A stretch of DNA of 64,000 bases from Leptolinea sp964446955 (GCA_964446955.1 CAYUQJ010000001.1:868001-932000); one strand, 5' to 3'. Shown: positions 16,569 to 25,509, counted from the stretch's first letter. Notes: a model not told the origin generated them from the sequence alone. Numbers and translations are program-made.

Positions 16569-17967
16569 ATTCCTCCCGATACGTATTCAATACTTCTCGT
16601 AATTTAGTGATAAATACTTCATCCTGCCCGGGTAGAACTGTACGGGGATCAAAGCAAATCAAACCATCCTGAATTCGGGATACGATTGCAGGTCGAACTT
16701 CTCTTAGCTGAGATGCCAGCATATCCATTTTTTTGACAGATAAGGCCAGCAATTTGGTCGGTAGGACCTCATCCGGGAGGCTTCCCCCTCCTATTGTCGA
16801 CAGCCCGTCAATAATACTCCCGTCACCAAGTTTGTTCTTCCAGTTTTCAACCCGTTTTTGAATTTCATCCACGGGCGTATGGATCATTTTCCAAATCGGA
16901 ATCTCTTGTTCCGCCTGACCTTTGAGGTAATGCATCAACGTAGCTTCAAGTCCTGCGATCAAGCTTTTATCCGTCCGAACAACCCGCGCAAGTGGATGTT
17001 TTTTTATCTTTGCCAGATACTCTGACTTTCCCACTATCATGCCAGCCTGGGGGCCACCAAGCAACTTATCGCAGGAAAAACAAACAACATCGGCCCCTGC
17101 TTCCAATGACTCCTGGGCAGTAGGCTCATGTCCAATACCAAAACGGGATGTATCCAACAGGGCACCCGATCCCAAATCGTCGATCACCGGCAAATTGTTA
17201 CTATGGGCGAGATTCACAATGTCTTTTAAAGACGGCTCAGATGTGTATCCGGTTATCTTGAAATTTGCGGGGTGGACATGCAAAACAATCGACCCACCCT
17301 CGTCAATTGCGCGTCGATAATCATCCAACCGTATCTGGTTTGTGGTTCCAATTTCCAAAAGCTTCGCGCCGGACTGCTGCAAAATATCAGGTATCCGAAA
17401 ACCACCCCCAATTTCAACAAGCTGGTTGCGGGCAATGATGACTTTCTTTTTATTTGCAAGGGTTCGCAATGTTAGGAAAACAGCGGCCGCGTTATTATTA
17501 ACAGCCAGTGCGGCTTGAACCTTTAATAGCCTTTTCATTAACGTTTCTATGCCGGTATTGCGGTTCTGGCGAATTCCAGTTTCTATGTTTAACTCTACCG
17601 TGGAATAGGACGTTAATGCGGTCAAAACAGCTTGAGCAGAAGATACACTCAGGGGCGACCGGCCCAAATTGGTGTGCAAAATTACCCCGGTTGCATTGAT
17701 CACAGGAACAACAGAATTCCGTTCAAGATCATCAAGAGATCTTCTTGTATTTCTAACGATTTCAGTAATATCCGGAGTGGGGTTGCCATTAAGAATACCC
17801 TGCCTGATTCCGGCAATCGTATTTCTTACTTCATCAACAACCAGAGTTCGTCCATACGTAGAGATCAGTTCGATTGTTTCTGGTTGTTGAAGAATCTGCT
17901 CCACACTGGGAATTCGGGTCAAGTTATTCATCGTCATTTGTAGGCTTGTTAAATTGACTTCGCTCAT
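16558..17967 (-). CDS. selA: L-seryl-tRNA(Sec) selenium transferase SelA
   Basis: A 469-residue PLP enzyme that converts seryl-tRNA(Sec) to selenocysteinyl-tRNA(Sec). Family markers are VINATGVILHTNLGRSPLS near residue 85, LPVIDDLGSGALLDTSRFG, and the PLP lysine in CFSCDKLLGGPQAGMIVG (~300). Length matches the family. The start is uncertain: ATGs at 17937 and 17931 would shorten it by 10-12 residues, and the last gives an 8-base overlap with the upstream gene, fitting coupled translation. No selB, selD or tRNA-Sec gene is in the window. Strong in identity. Confidence 0.95.
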   Translation of the reverse strand: MSEVNLTSLQMTMNNLTRIPSVEQILQQPETIELISTYGRTLVVDEVRNTIAGIRQGILNGNPTPDITEIVRNTRRSLDDLERNSVVPVINATGVILHTNLGRSPLSVSSAQAVLTALTSYSTVELNIETGIRQNRNTGIETLMKRLLKVQAALAVNNNAAAVFLTLRTLANKKKVIIARNQLVEIGGGFRIPDILQQSGAKLLEIGTTNQIRLDDYRRAIDEGGSIVLHVHPANFKITGYTSEPSLKDIVNLAHSNNLPVIDDLGSGALLDTSRFGIGHEPTAQESLEAGADVVCFSCDKLLGGPQAGMIVGKSEYLAKIKKHPLARVVRTDKSLIAGLEATLMHYLKGQAEQEIPIWKMIHTPVDEIQKRVENWKNKLGDGSIIDGLSTIGGGSLPDEVLPTKLLALSVKKMDMLASQLREVRPAIVSRIQDGLICFDPRTVLPGQDEVFITKLREVLNTYREEYEN

Positions 17968-18328
17968 TCATTCGGATAATCATCTCAAGAGATACCAGTC
18001 CGATGGCAAGGAACAGAACCAGCCCCGAATTTAAGACTCTGCCAAATTGCAACCAGGCCATTACACAACCGTACAGCCCGAACCAGATCGCCTGTCTGAT
18101 AACTACATTCGCGCCTGCCCGGGGGTTGCTTGGAAATCGGCGGTTCAAAAAATCCGTGACAGGCAGACTAATACCCGCAAGTGATAGGAATAGGAAAAAA
18201 TAAAACAGCCAGCGTGGTCCCAACGTTGGAACTGTGTTAATCAAAACAACAGCCAGTCCTCCCAAACCGGTTATGGATAAAAACACAGATGTGAGAAAAA
18301 CTGGCAGGCGGGAATATTGTTGATTCAT
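17924..18328 (-). CDS. Small membrane protein, four predicted helices
   Basis: A 134-residue hydrophobic protein with about four membrane segments (LPVFLTSVFLSITGLGGLAV; WLFYFFLFLSLAGISLPV; VVIRQAIWFGLYGCVMAWL; GLVLFLAIGLVSLEMIIRM) and a charged C-terminus (SQFNKPTNDDE). I do not recognise the family. It is the first gene of the run that contains selA, the M24 peptidase and tsaD, overlapping selA. TATAAT ends 11 bases before its ATG and no Shine-Dalgarno sequence is present, so it may start on a very short leader. Confidence 0.7.
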   Translation of the reverse strand: MNQQYSRLPVFLTSVFLSITGLGGLAVVLINTVPTLGPRWLFYFFLFLSLAGISLPVTDFLNRRFPSNPRAGANVVIRQAIWFGLYGCVMAWLQFGRVLNSGLVLFLAIGLVSLEMIIRMNERSQFNKPTNDDE

Positions 18329-18339
18329 AGTACAGGAAG

Positions 18340-18345
18340 ATTATA
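18340..18345 (-). promoter_or_regulatory. Candidate -10 box of the membrane protein/selA run
   Basis: Perfect TATAAT on the minus strand, 11 bases before the ATG at 18328. The bases between lack a ribosome binding site. Confidence 0.5.
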
Positions 18346-18364
18346 ACCCAAGTGGTTTAATGGG

Positions 18365-18393
18365 TTGACGAAAGAAATTGGATATGATAATAT
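18365..18393 (+). promoter_or_regulatory. Sigma70-type promoter of tRNA-Asp
   Basis: TTGACG (18365-18370) and TAATAT (18388-18393) with a 17-base spacer, 11 bases before the first base of the tRNA. Confidence 0.6.
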
Positions 18394-18404
18394 ACAGTTC
18401 GTTC

Positions 18405-18480
18405 GGGGGCGTGGTGTAGCGGCTAACATGCGGCCCTGTCAAGGCCGAGATCGCGGGTTCGAACCCCGTCGCTCCCGCCA
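18405..18480 (+). tRNA. tRNA-Asp (anticodon GTC)
   Basis: Acceptor stem GGGGGCG with CGCTCCC (one G-T wobble), anticodon stem CGGCC/GGCCG with loop CTGTCAA giving GTC, T arm with GGTTCGAACCCC, and an encoded 3' CCA. It has its own promoter and terminator. Confidence 0.96.
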
Positions 18481-18495
18481 GAACACATAAAAAAG

Positions 18496-18522
18496 CAACT
18501 GAAAAGATTCAGTTGTTTTTTT
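18496..18522 (+). terminator. Rho-independent terminator after tRNA-Asp
   Basis: 8-bp stem CAACTGAA with TTCAGTTG, 4-base loop, then seven T. Confidence 0.9.
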
Positions 18523-18674
18523 GTTCCTCTTATTAATTATCCTTTTATCTTTTGGTATTTTTTATGGACAAGACGATTTATTAGTGAATATGATTGAAAG
18601 ATAGTGCCTTTCCAATAACCAATAAATTCAAGCCAATTATCAGATTTTCCAGACGATTATTAACAATTCTTGTT

Positions 18675-18680
18675 TATAAT
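18675..18680 (+). promoter_or_regulatory. Candidate -10 box of the GT-C-like gene
   Basis: TATAAT with 11 bases to the ATG at 18692 and no ribosome binding site between. The -35 side has no clear consensus. Confidence 0.45.
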
Positions 18681-18691
18681 CGCCTGCATAC

Positions 18692-21259
18692 ATGAAAAAA
18701 GACATCCTCCCGCCTAATAGAAACAAACCAACAGCCTGGCAGATGCTTTTTATTCTGTCAGCCCTTGAGGGCGTAATGGCTGCCGTAATACTGGTCAGCT
18801 TGCCATCTGATTCGAACGTTTTTTTCGGATTGTCCCCCGCCCGGCTGATGATATTATCGGCCATACTCTTACTAGCTATTCTCTGCACACTCTTCATCTT
18901 TCACCCAATACGAGATCGACTGATCTCAATTCTCACAGGGAAGCATAGCTGTTTCATTATCCTCACAACTCTCGCGATGGCGGCCATCTGCCTGGTCTCT
19001 TTGGCCATTCTCTATGATTTGTACATTGGCACGCATGTTTATTTCTATTTCGCCTATGCGCAGCGGCTAGCCCCTTTTCTCACCTATGTAGCTGTAATTC
19101 TGATCCAGGTATCATCCCTCCTCATCGTCAAAAATCGAAAGAATTGGCTTCCACTTTTGAAAAGCGAGAAACCGTTCCTTCTCACATGGATGTTGGTTTA
19201 CGGAGGAATCCTTGTACTTGTATCAATAATTGTCACCTCCGGTTTAGGGCTTATTGCTGACGAAAAAGGTTGGGGAGATCCTACTGTTCCACTGATGGAA
19301 TGGCAGATATGGCTGGGAATTTTTATCTGCCTTGGAACGCGTGTTTTCGCTGAAACCCGGCTTTTTACCAGGCTTGTCCGCTGGAAACAGGATAATCCCA
19401 TCAGTAGTAGTCTGGTTATTTCAACATTGATCTGGTTTCTGGCAGTTAGTATCTGGTCAAGTCAACCAGTGCCTCCCGGCTTTTTCGCCACGCCACCCCG
19501 TGCCCCAAATTTCGAGATCTATCCCTTCTCGGACGCGGCTTTTTATGACCATTATTCACAATCCCTTTTGATTGGTTTGGGGTTTCGTGGAGATTCCATT
19601 CCTCCCAGGCCATTGTATATCGTCGCACTTGCAATTTTTCATCTGATTGGCGGACAGGATTACTCTAGCGTCATATTTATTCAAACGTTACTACTGGCGA
19701 TATTCCCGGTCGTCGTTTTCTGGATTGGCAGAAAACTTGGCTCGGATGTTATTGGCTGGATTTGCGCGCTATACGTCATTCTACGTGAATTGACATCCAT
19801 CCTGTCTACCCCGTTTACATCAGATGTTTCCAATACCAAATTGTTGTTTGCCGATATCCCTGCCGCGCTTGTGATCAGCCTGGTTATTCTTTTCACCACA
19901 ACCTGGCTTCAGAATCCCCGCCGACCAGTCTATGGCCTCATTACCGGAGGAATACTGGGCATCAGCCTGTTGGTACGTACTCAGATAATCATCCTTCTGC
20001 CGGTCATCCTGGTTGTTGTCTGGTTGGAACTTTTCAGACAGCGATCTCCATTCAAATCTTTGTTTCTCCCGACCGTACTCTTTTTGGCTGGATTGGTGCT
20101 GGCAATTGCGCCCTGGTTAAGCCGTAATTATGGCATCACCGGGCAATTGGTTTTTGACCATCCGGAATCTCAAACCCGGATTATGGTGCAACGATACTTT
20201 CCAGAAATTGAGCCGGAAGATTTTGACCGCCGTCCAGGGGAAACTACCATTGCTTATAACAGTCGTCTATCGACTGCGTTAAGGGAACGGATCATTAGCG
20301 ACCCGCTATATGTCGCCCGATTTGTTTCAGCCCACTGGCTGAATAACCAGATCGCCAATTTGCAGATATTCCCTGTTCGATTCAGTATCGTGAACATAAT
20401 GGAATTAGTTTTTCCCCAACATCCGTTTTGGGAAGAATGGGATGGCACCACAAGACCGCGGGAAACCGCATTATTGCTTGTCAATCTTGCCATGCTAAGT
20501 TTGGGAGCCGTGTATCTCGTTAGAAAAGCAGGCTGGGCGGGTGTTTTCCCTTTGCTGGTTAATTTGGCATACCATTTCAGCAATGCCGCCGCGCGTAATT
20601 CCGGCTGGCGATATTTACTTCCTGTAGATTGGATCTATCTGGTGTATTTTTCTGCGGGAATTTTTGCATTGATCAATCTGGGTATAACTCAGGTCAAACA
20701 GCAAACGGTACAAGAGATGAAAAACAAGACACCTCGCGTTGCTACACCCATCTTCAGCCTTGTGTCCATTGCCGCAGGAATTCTTTGCGTAGGGTTCACT
20801 CCACTGCTGGCCGAAAAGGCTTTTCCACGAGTTTATGAAACTGCGACTGCCGGAAAATTGCGGAATGTCATTTTGGAGAATGCAAAGGGAATGTCTTCGA
20901 ATGAAAAAGATTCGCTGGAAAGCGCCCTTGATTCACCTGATACCAAAATTCTTTACGGAAGAATGTTATATCCCCGATTTTACGATGCGGGAGAGGGTGA
21001 GAAAAAAACCGGAAAAACAGGTTACGCCCCCTCACCTTATGCCCGATATGTCTTTCTGGTTGCCGGAGATCCTGAAGGTACGATTATCTTTCCGCATACA
21101 CAAAGTGATCTCCCATTAAAAAACGCTCAGGATGTCATTCTTGTGGGTTGTATGGATGGATTGGCCGTAAAAGCCGGGCTAGTGATCCTCCCCGAACAGA
21201 ACTATGACTCTTACACAGCGGAACAGGGTTTTTCCCAGGTTTGTCCCGGCCGGCCATGA
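18692..21259 (+). CDS. Large membrane protein resembling GT-C glycosyltransferases (GT39/ArnT-like)
   Basis: An 855-residue protein with a dozen or more hydrophobic helices. A loop with FSDAAFYDHYSQSLL near residues 277-291 has the acidic pair typical of lipid-phosphate-sugar dependent transferases. It is followed by PPRPLYIVALAIFHLIGG and a helix-rich region. The C-terminal ~150 residues are soluble and predicted outside. Such enzymes move a sugar from a polyprenyl-phosphate carrier to a protein or lipid on the outer face. It is preceded by the tRNA-Asp terminator and its stop overlaps the dus start (ATGA). The family assignment rests on topology and the acidic loop; the acceptor is unknown. 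Confidence 0.65.
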   Translation: MKKDILPPNRNKPTAWQMLFILSALEGVMAAVILVSLPSDSNVFFGLSPARLMILSAILLLAILCTLFIFHPIRDRLISILTGKHSCFIILTTLAMAAICLVSLAILYDLYIGTHVYFYFAYAQRLAPFLTYVAVILIQVSSLLIVKNRKNWLPLLKSEKPFLLTWMLVYGGILVLVSIIVTSGLGLIADEKGWGDPTVPLMEWQIWLGIFICLGTRVFAETRLFTRLVRWKQDNPISSSLVISTLIWFLAVSIWSSQPVPPGFFATPPRAPNFEIYPFSDAAFYDHYSQSLLIGLGFRGDSIPPRPLYIVALAIFHLIGGQDYSSVIFIQTLLLAIFPVVVFWIGRKLGSDVIGWICALYVILRELTSILSTPFTSDVSNTKLLFADIPAALVISLVILFTTTWLQNPRRPVYGLITGGILGISLLVRTQIIILLPVILVVVWLELFRQRSPFKSLFLPTVLFLAGLVLAIAPWLSRNYGITGQLVFDHPESQTRIMVQRYFPEIEPEDFDRRPGETTIAYNSRLSTALRERIISDPLYVARFVSAHWLNNQIANLQIFPVRFSIVNIMELVFPQHPFWEEWDGTTRPRETALLLVNLAMLSLGAVYLVRKAGWAGVFPLLVNLAYHFSNAAARNSGWRYLLPVDWIYLVYFSAGIFALINLGITQVKQQTVQEMKNKTPRVATPIFSLVSIAAGILCVGFTPLLAEKAFPRVYETATAGKLRNVILENAKGMSSNEKDSLESALDSPDTKILYGRMLYPRFYDAGEGEKKTGKTGYAPSPYARYVFLVAGDPEGTIIFPHTQSDLPLKNAQDVILVGCMDGLAVKAGLVILPEQNYDSYTAEQGFSQVCPGRP

Positions 21260-22248
21260 TCCACGAAACACATCCACCCTCTTCAAAACCGTTTTTTTTC
21301 ATTGGAACGATACCCATCTATGGACGATTGATTTTGGCACCCATGGATGGATATACAGATCACCCTTTTCGTTTGATTTGCCGACGTTGGGGTTCAGCCT
21401 GTACATATTCTGAATTTATTAACGCCATGGACATTGAGGGCAAACATCCCCATATAGGGAACCGCTTATTTTTCTCGGATGAAGAGCGGCCATTTGGTTA
21501 TCAGATGCTGGACAATTCACCTGAACGAATTGTATGGGCTGCTCAACAGCTTCGAGGACGCAATCCGGATTTCTTTGATGTAAACCTGGGTTGCTGTGGA
21601 AAATCCGTCTGCTCGAGAGGAGCCGGGGCAAGCATTCTGCTCGATCCCGAAAAAGTGACCCGCATTATAGAAATGCTTGTCCAAACCATGGAAATTCCTA
21701 TCACGGCAAAGATCCGGTTGGGGTGGGATGAGACTACCAGGAATTACGAAGAGATCGCCCGACGTATTGAGGATGCGGGCGCTTCCGCTATTGCCGTTCA
21801 TGGAAGGACTCGCATTCAAGCTTATTCCGGTTGCGCAGATTGGGATGCCATAGCCAGAGTAAAAGAGATGGTGAATATTCCTGTGATCGGTAATGGAGAT
21901 GTGAAAACCTCGTCAGACATTGATCGTTTCCTTCAGCACACTGGATGTGATGCCCTTATGATCGGGCGCGGAGCTGTGGGAAACCCGTGGATTTTTAGTG
22001 GAAAATCGCGCGCGGATTTTTCACCCGATCAAATTTATCAGACCATGGAAGAACACCTTCTCGCTTCCATGTCATACTACGGTAAAGATCATGGGCTCGT
22101 CGTTTTCCGGAAGCAGACGGTTGAGTATATAAAAAACGAATGGCCAAACGCGGCCATTCGCAGACAAGTTCTAACAACAATCGATTGGAAGGAATTCCTT
22201 AAGCGGATTCATGCCGTGTTGATCGAAAGATCAACTTTCATTGAGTAG
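21256..22248 (+). CDS. dus: tRNA-dihydrouridine synthase
   Basis: About 330 residues from the ATG at 21256, which overlaps the upstream stop as ATGA; a TTG at 21241 is also in frame. It is an FMN-dependent TIM barrel that reduces uridines in tRNA. Markers are LILAPMDGYTDHPFRLICRR, YQMLDNSPE, the catalytic cysteine in VNLGCCGKSVCSRGAGASIL, ITAKIRLGWDE, AVHGRTRIQAYSG, VIGNGDVKT and LMIGRGAVGNPWIF. The proline after the catalytic cysteine in many relatives (NxGCP) is a second cysteine here. The 3' end overlaps the convergent ppk2 by 18 bases. The Dus subtype is not assigned. Confidence 0.93.
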   Translation: MIHETHPPSSKPFFFIGTIPIYGRLILAPMDGYTDHPFRLICRRWGSACTYSEFINAMDIEGKHPHIGNRLFFSDEERPFGYQMLDNSPERIVWAAQQLRGRNPDFFDVNLGCCGKSVCSRGAGASILLDPEKVTRIIEMLVQTMEIPITAKIRLGWDETTRNYEEIARRIEDAGASAIAVHGRTRIQAYSGCADWDAIARVKEMVNIPVIGNGDVKTSSDIDRFLQHTGCDALMIGRGAVGNPWIFSGKSRADFSPDQIYQTMEEHLLASMSYYGKDHGLVVFRKQTVEYIKNEWPNAAIRRQVLTTIDWKEFLKRIHAVLIERSTFIE

Positions 22249-23046
22249 TTTCTTCATAACATCCACATCAATATCTGGTTTCGGGTATTCCATCTTGAAA
22301 GACTTCAATGTGTCGGCAATAACAGAAGAAACGATCATATTCCGGTACCAGTTGCGGTTTGCCGGCACAACATACCAGGGGGCCCACTTTGTCGAAGTCT
22401 TTGCAATAGCCTCTTCAAATGCTTTCATGTAATCAGGCCACAGCTTACGTTCTGCAAGATCACCGGGGTTGAATTTCCATCTCTTCTCGGGCATATCAAG
22501 TCGTTCCATGAACCGTTCTTTCTGTTCGTCAAGACTGATGTGCAAGAAAAACTTTATGATGGTGGTGCCTTCTTCGGTTAATTGCTTTTCGAAATTATTG
22601 ATCTGTTGATACCGTTTCTTCCAAACATCTTTTGGGACAAGGTTGTGAACACGTACAACAAGAACATCCTCATAATGGCTTCGGTTGAAAACAACGATCT
22701 CTCCCTTTTTCGGGGTCTTCGCGTGTATGCGCCATAAATAATCATGGCTCAATTCTTCAACGGATGGGGTCTTAAAATTGGCAATTTTTACCCCCTGAGG
22801 GTTTACGCCATCGAAAACAGCCCGTATTGTCCCATCCTTGCCCCCCGCGTCCATTGCCTGAAAGACTATGAGAAGGCGATGTTTGTTTTGTGAATACATC
22901 AACTCCTGCAACTTATCAATGTCTTTACGATATTCTTCAAGTTTTTCAATTCCCTTTTGCTTTTTTCCATCAAAATCTCCTGTATCATCCGGCGAATAAT
23001 CATCCAATCTAAATTTCTTGCCGGGTTCCACACGATATTTTTCCAT
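22231..23046 (-). CDS. ppk2: Polyphosphate kinase 2 family protein
   Basis: A 271-residue protein of the PPK2 family, which uses polyphosphate to phosphorylate nucleotides. Markers are the Walker A loop FQAMDAGGKDGTIRAVF, the GVNPQGVKIANFKTPS segment, the Walker B-like FNRSHYEDVLVVRVH, and the lid arginines in MPEKRWKFNPGDLAERKLWP. The length fits one-domain class I/III enzymes. GGGAGAA precedes the ATG. Whether it favours AMP, ADP or both is not seen from sequence. Confidence 0.92.
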   Translation of the reverse strand: MEKYRVEPGKKFRLDDYSPDDTGDFDGKKQKGIEKLEEYRKDIDKLQELMYSQNKHRLLIVFQAMDAGGKDGTIRAVFDGVNPQGVKIANFKTPSVEELSHDYLWRIHAKTPKKGEIVVFNRSHYEDVLVVRVHNLVPKDVWKKRYQQINNFEKQLTEEGTTIIKFFLHISLDEQKERFMERLDMPEKRWKFNPGDLAERKLWPDYMKAFEEAIAKTSTKWAPWYVVPANRNWYRNMIVSSVIADTLKSFKMEYPKPDIDVDVMKKLLNES

Positions 23047-23150
23047 GATATTCTCCCTAATTATTCAAACAAAAAAATCTTTTTCTTGATTATCCATTAA
23101 TATGTATAATTCAAAAAATCCATCCGACTTGGTAAAACCGATCAGCGTCC

Positions 23151-23179
23151 TTGTGAATTATCCAATGCGGTTATATAAT
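23151..23179 (+). promoter_or_regulatory. Sigma70-type promoter of efp
   Basis: TTGTGA (23151-23156), 17-base spacer, TATAAT (23174-23179), then a leader of about 30 bases with GAGGAAAG before the ATG. Confidence 0.75.
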
Positions 23180-23214
23180 TCGTCGGTTATTTAGGACGAA
23201 AAGAGGAAAGACAC

Positions 23215-23772
23215 ATGATTGATGTAAATGATCTTCGCAAAGGTGTGACCTTTGAATTGGATGGCAGTCTTTACAAAGTACTGGAATACAGCCATCACAA
23301 ACCCGGACGTGGTAATGCCACAATCCGGATTAAAGCCCGTGATCTACGCACCGGGACGACTCTGGAGAAGACTTTCCAGTCAGGCGACCGTGTTCCTGAA
23401 GCCCGGCTTGATTATCACAATGTTCAGTATTTATATAAAGATGGTGAGCTGTATTATTTTATGGATATGGAAACATTTGAACAACCCGCCATTCCGGCAA
23501 AAATTGTGGCAGAAGCGGCAGGTTTCTTAAAAGAGAACATGGAAGTGAAAATCACTTTTTATAATAATGAACCAATTGACATCGAGTTGCCAACTTCCGT
23601 CGATCTTAAGGTCATTCAAGCTGAAATGGCCATCAAAGGCGACACTGCTACGGGTGTAACCAAGAAAGTGGTCACAGAAACAGGATACGAGGTTCAAACC
23701 CCGTATTTTGTTGTGGAAGGTGACACCATTAGGGTTGATACACGTACCGGTTCCTATGTAACCCGCGTGTAA
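23215..23772 (+). CDS. efp: Translation elongation factor P
   Basis: A 185-residue protein with the three-barrel layout of EF-P, which helps ribosomes stalled on polyproline. Domain 1 has the loop HHKPGRGNATIRIKARDLRT. The modified tip residue is arginine 32, in a PGRGNA loop, where E. coli has lysine (PGKGQA). The C-terminal domain has GDTATGVTKKVVTETG and VVEGDTIRVDTRTGSYVTRV, the usual signature. Many proline-rich linkers in the lipoproteins nearby would be natural clients (inference). It has its own promoter. Confidence 0.97.
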   Translation: MIDVNDLRKGVTFELDGSLYKVLEYSHHKPGRGNATIRIKARDLRTGTTLEKTFQSGDRVPEARLDYHNVQYLYKDGELYYFMDMETFEQPAIPAKIVAEAAGFLKENMEVKITFYNNEPIDIELPTSVDLKVIQAEMAIKGDTATGVTKKVVTETGYEVQTPYFVVEGDTIRVDTRTGSYVTRV

Positions 23773-23790
23773 GGAGAAAATTGTCGCCAC

Positions 23791-23810
23791 CAGTCTCATA
23801 AAAGAGACTG
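23791..23810 (+). terminator. Hairpin downstream of efp
   Basis: 7-bp stem CAGTCTC with GAGACTG and a 6-base loop, 18 bases after the efp stop. The following bases lack a strong T run, so it may be a weak terminator or an RNA stabiliser. Confidence 0.4.
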
Positions 23811-23830
23811 ACGGTTTATTGATGTGAATT

Positions 23831-24163
23831 ATGCGAACTCCAGCAGGATTTGAATGTAGCTTTTTCTTTGGCGATTATTTCCGTGGGAAGAATCGTGAAG
23901 AATGTCGTCTGATTGGCAATGCGTCTCCCCCACATCACTGGACAGGAGATCTATGTAAGAGGTGTCCGGTTCCGGGCATCTTGCGGGCAAATTCCTGTCC
24001 TCACATGGTATTGTCAGGTTCTGTCAGCCGTGGATTTCTTGGGTTTGGTAGAAAAGTCATTGTCAAAGCATATTGTCAAAAAAGCCAGAAATTCGTTGAA
24101 GATCCATACGTTGGTTGTGGACAATGTCATGAACTGCCGGATATTTTCATGGGAAATGAATAA
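23831..24163 (+). CDS. Cysteine-rich protein of unknown function
   Basis: A 110-residue protein starting MRTPAGFECSFFFGDYFRGK. It has eight cysteines grouped like metal ligands: EC near residues 9 and 25, LCKRC at 42-45, SCPHM at ~56, YC at ~82, and GCGQC at 95-98. There is no signal peptide, so it is probably cytoplasmic. It is 2 bases before the HAD-DinB gene on the same strand, so the two are likely cotranscribed. I do not recognise the family. A zinc or iron-sulfur site is the obvious guess, unproven. No ribosome binding site is seen. Confidence 0.65.
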   Translation: MRTPAGFECSFFFGDYFRGKNREECRLIGNASPPHHWTGDLCKRCPVPGILRANSCPHMVLSGSVSRGFLGFGRKVIVKAYCQKSQKFVEDPYVGCGQCHELPDIFMGNE

Positions 24164-24165
24164 TT

Positions 24166-25377
24166 ATGTTGTCTGTTCTCTTTGATCTTGATGACACATT
24201 AATCCATAATAACGCCGGGCTTTTTACAAGAACTTATCTCGACCTTCTCAGCAAGTATCTTCAAAATAAAGTTGAACCGCGTATTATGATCCAGGCAATG
24301 TCTAAGGGTGTTCACCAGATGGTGACGAAAACAAACATTGCAGGTACGCTGGAAGAGACTTTTGACAATTGTTTTTATCCTGCCATTGGTTTGCCCAAGG
24401 AAATGCTGACGGATACGATTGACAGTTTTTATAAAACCGGGTTTCCCAACCTGCGATCAGAGACATCTCCCCGTCCCAGCGCGCAAAAAGCGGTCGAAGA
24501 TTGTCACATCCAGGGCTGGACGATAGCGATTGCCACAAACCCGCTGTTCCCCATAACTGCCGTACATCAACGCATCAATTGGGCAGGATTGGATTCCGGA
24601 AGGATACCCTTTGCGGATATCACTTCATATGAAACGTGTCATTTCGCCAAACCACAACCGGCCTATTTTGCTGAAGTCAAAGCACGGATAGAAGCATTTG
24701 ATCATCCAGTAGTCATGATCGGCAACGATCTAAATGACGACATCATTCCTTCAGGCCTTGCCGGAATTCCATCCTACTGGGTCACAGACGCAGATGAGCC
24801 GCTTCCAGAAGGGTTGCCGGAAGGTTCATACAAAGGCCGAATGGAGGATGTCTATCCCTGGTTAAAAAGAATGGAAACCAGTTGGATAAGAAAACCAGCC
24901 ACGGTTTCTTCATCCCTGGCAGCATTACGGGGAGGTGTGGCGGCAATAGACACAATAGTGAAAAGTGTTCCTCTTTCTCGATGGACAAAGAAACTCAACG
25001 ATATCGAATGGAGCATTACCGAGATTATTTGTCATCTGCGAGACTTGGAACAGGAGATCAATCTGCCAAGAATTCGCACAATCTTGCAGGAGCATCAACC
25101 ATTTGTCGCGGGGGTCGTCACAGATGAATGGGCAAAGGAACGTAAATACAATCAACAAAACGGACTTGATGCGCTTATTCAGTTCATCACTACCCGCCAG
25201 GAAATCATATGCCTTCTAGAGATGGCCAATCAAGAAGATTGGGAACGAATCATCCGCCATTCCATTTTAGGGCCCACTACTTTGAGAGAAATGGTCAGCT
25301 TCATTGTTGATCATGACAACAATCACATCAAACAACTCAAGAAACAAATAAACACTTGTTGCGAAATCGACAAATAG
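24166..25377 (+). CDS. HAD hydrolase fused to a DinB-like domain
   Basis: A 403-residue protein with two parts. Residues 1-230 are a HAD-superfamily phosphatase: motif I LFDLDDTLIHNNAG, motif II ATNP, then a lysine in FAKPQ and motif IV IGNDLNDDIIP. Residues ~245-400 look like a DinB/YfiT four-helix domain, with ICHLRDLEQEI and a C-terminal DHDNNHIKQLKKQI that could form the three-histidine metal site. The fusion is uncommon. DinB domains in actinobacteria and bacilli include thiol-dependent transferases. The substrate is unknown. It follows the Cys-rich gene directly. Confidence 0.8.
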   Translation: MLSVLFDLDDTLIHNNAGLFTRTYLDLLSKYLQNKVEPRIMIQAMSKGVHQMVTKTNIAGTLEETFDNCFYPAIGLPKEMLTDTIDSFYKTGFPNLRSETSPRPSAQKAVEDCHIQGWTIAIATNPLFPITAVHQRINWAGLDSGRIPFADITSYETCHFAKPQPAYFAEVKARIEAFDHPVVMIGNDLNDDIIPSGLAGIPSYWVTDADEPLPEGLPEGSYKGRMEDVYPWLKRMETSWIRKPATVSSSLAALRGGVAAIDTIVKSVPLSRWTKKLNDIEWSITEIICHLRDLEQEINLPRIRTILQEHQPFVAGVVTDEWAKERKYNQQNGLDALIQFITTRQEIICLLEMANQEDWERIIRHSILGPTTLREMVSFIVDHDNNHIKQLKKQINTCCEIDK

Positions 25378-25509
25378 GTACGGTTTTTTCCACTTTTCTC
25401 AATTTACTTTGACAGTCAATCATAAGTGGAATAGAATGAACACTTAATTTACCAGTGTTGTTTTAGGCATTGCAGACGATCTTAATGGGGAAGATCATGG
25501 TTGAACATC

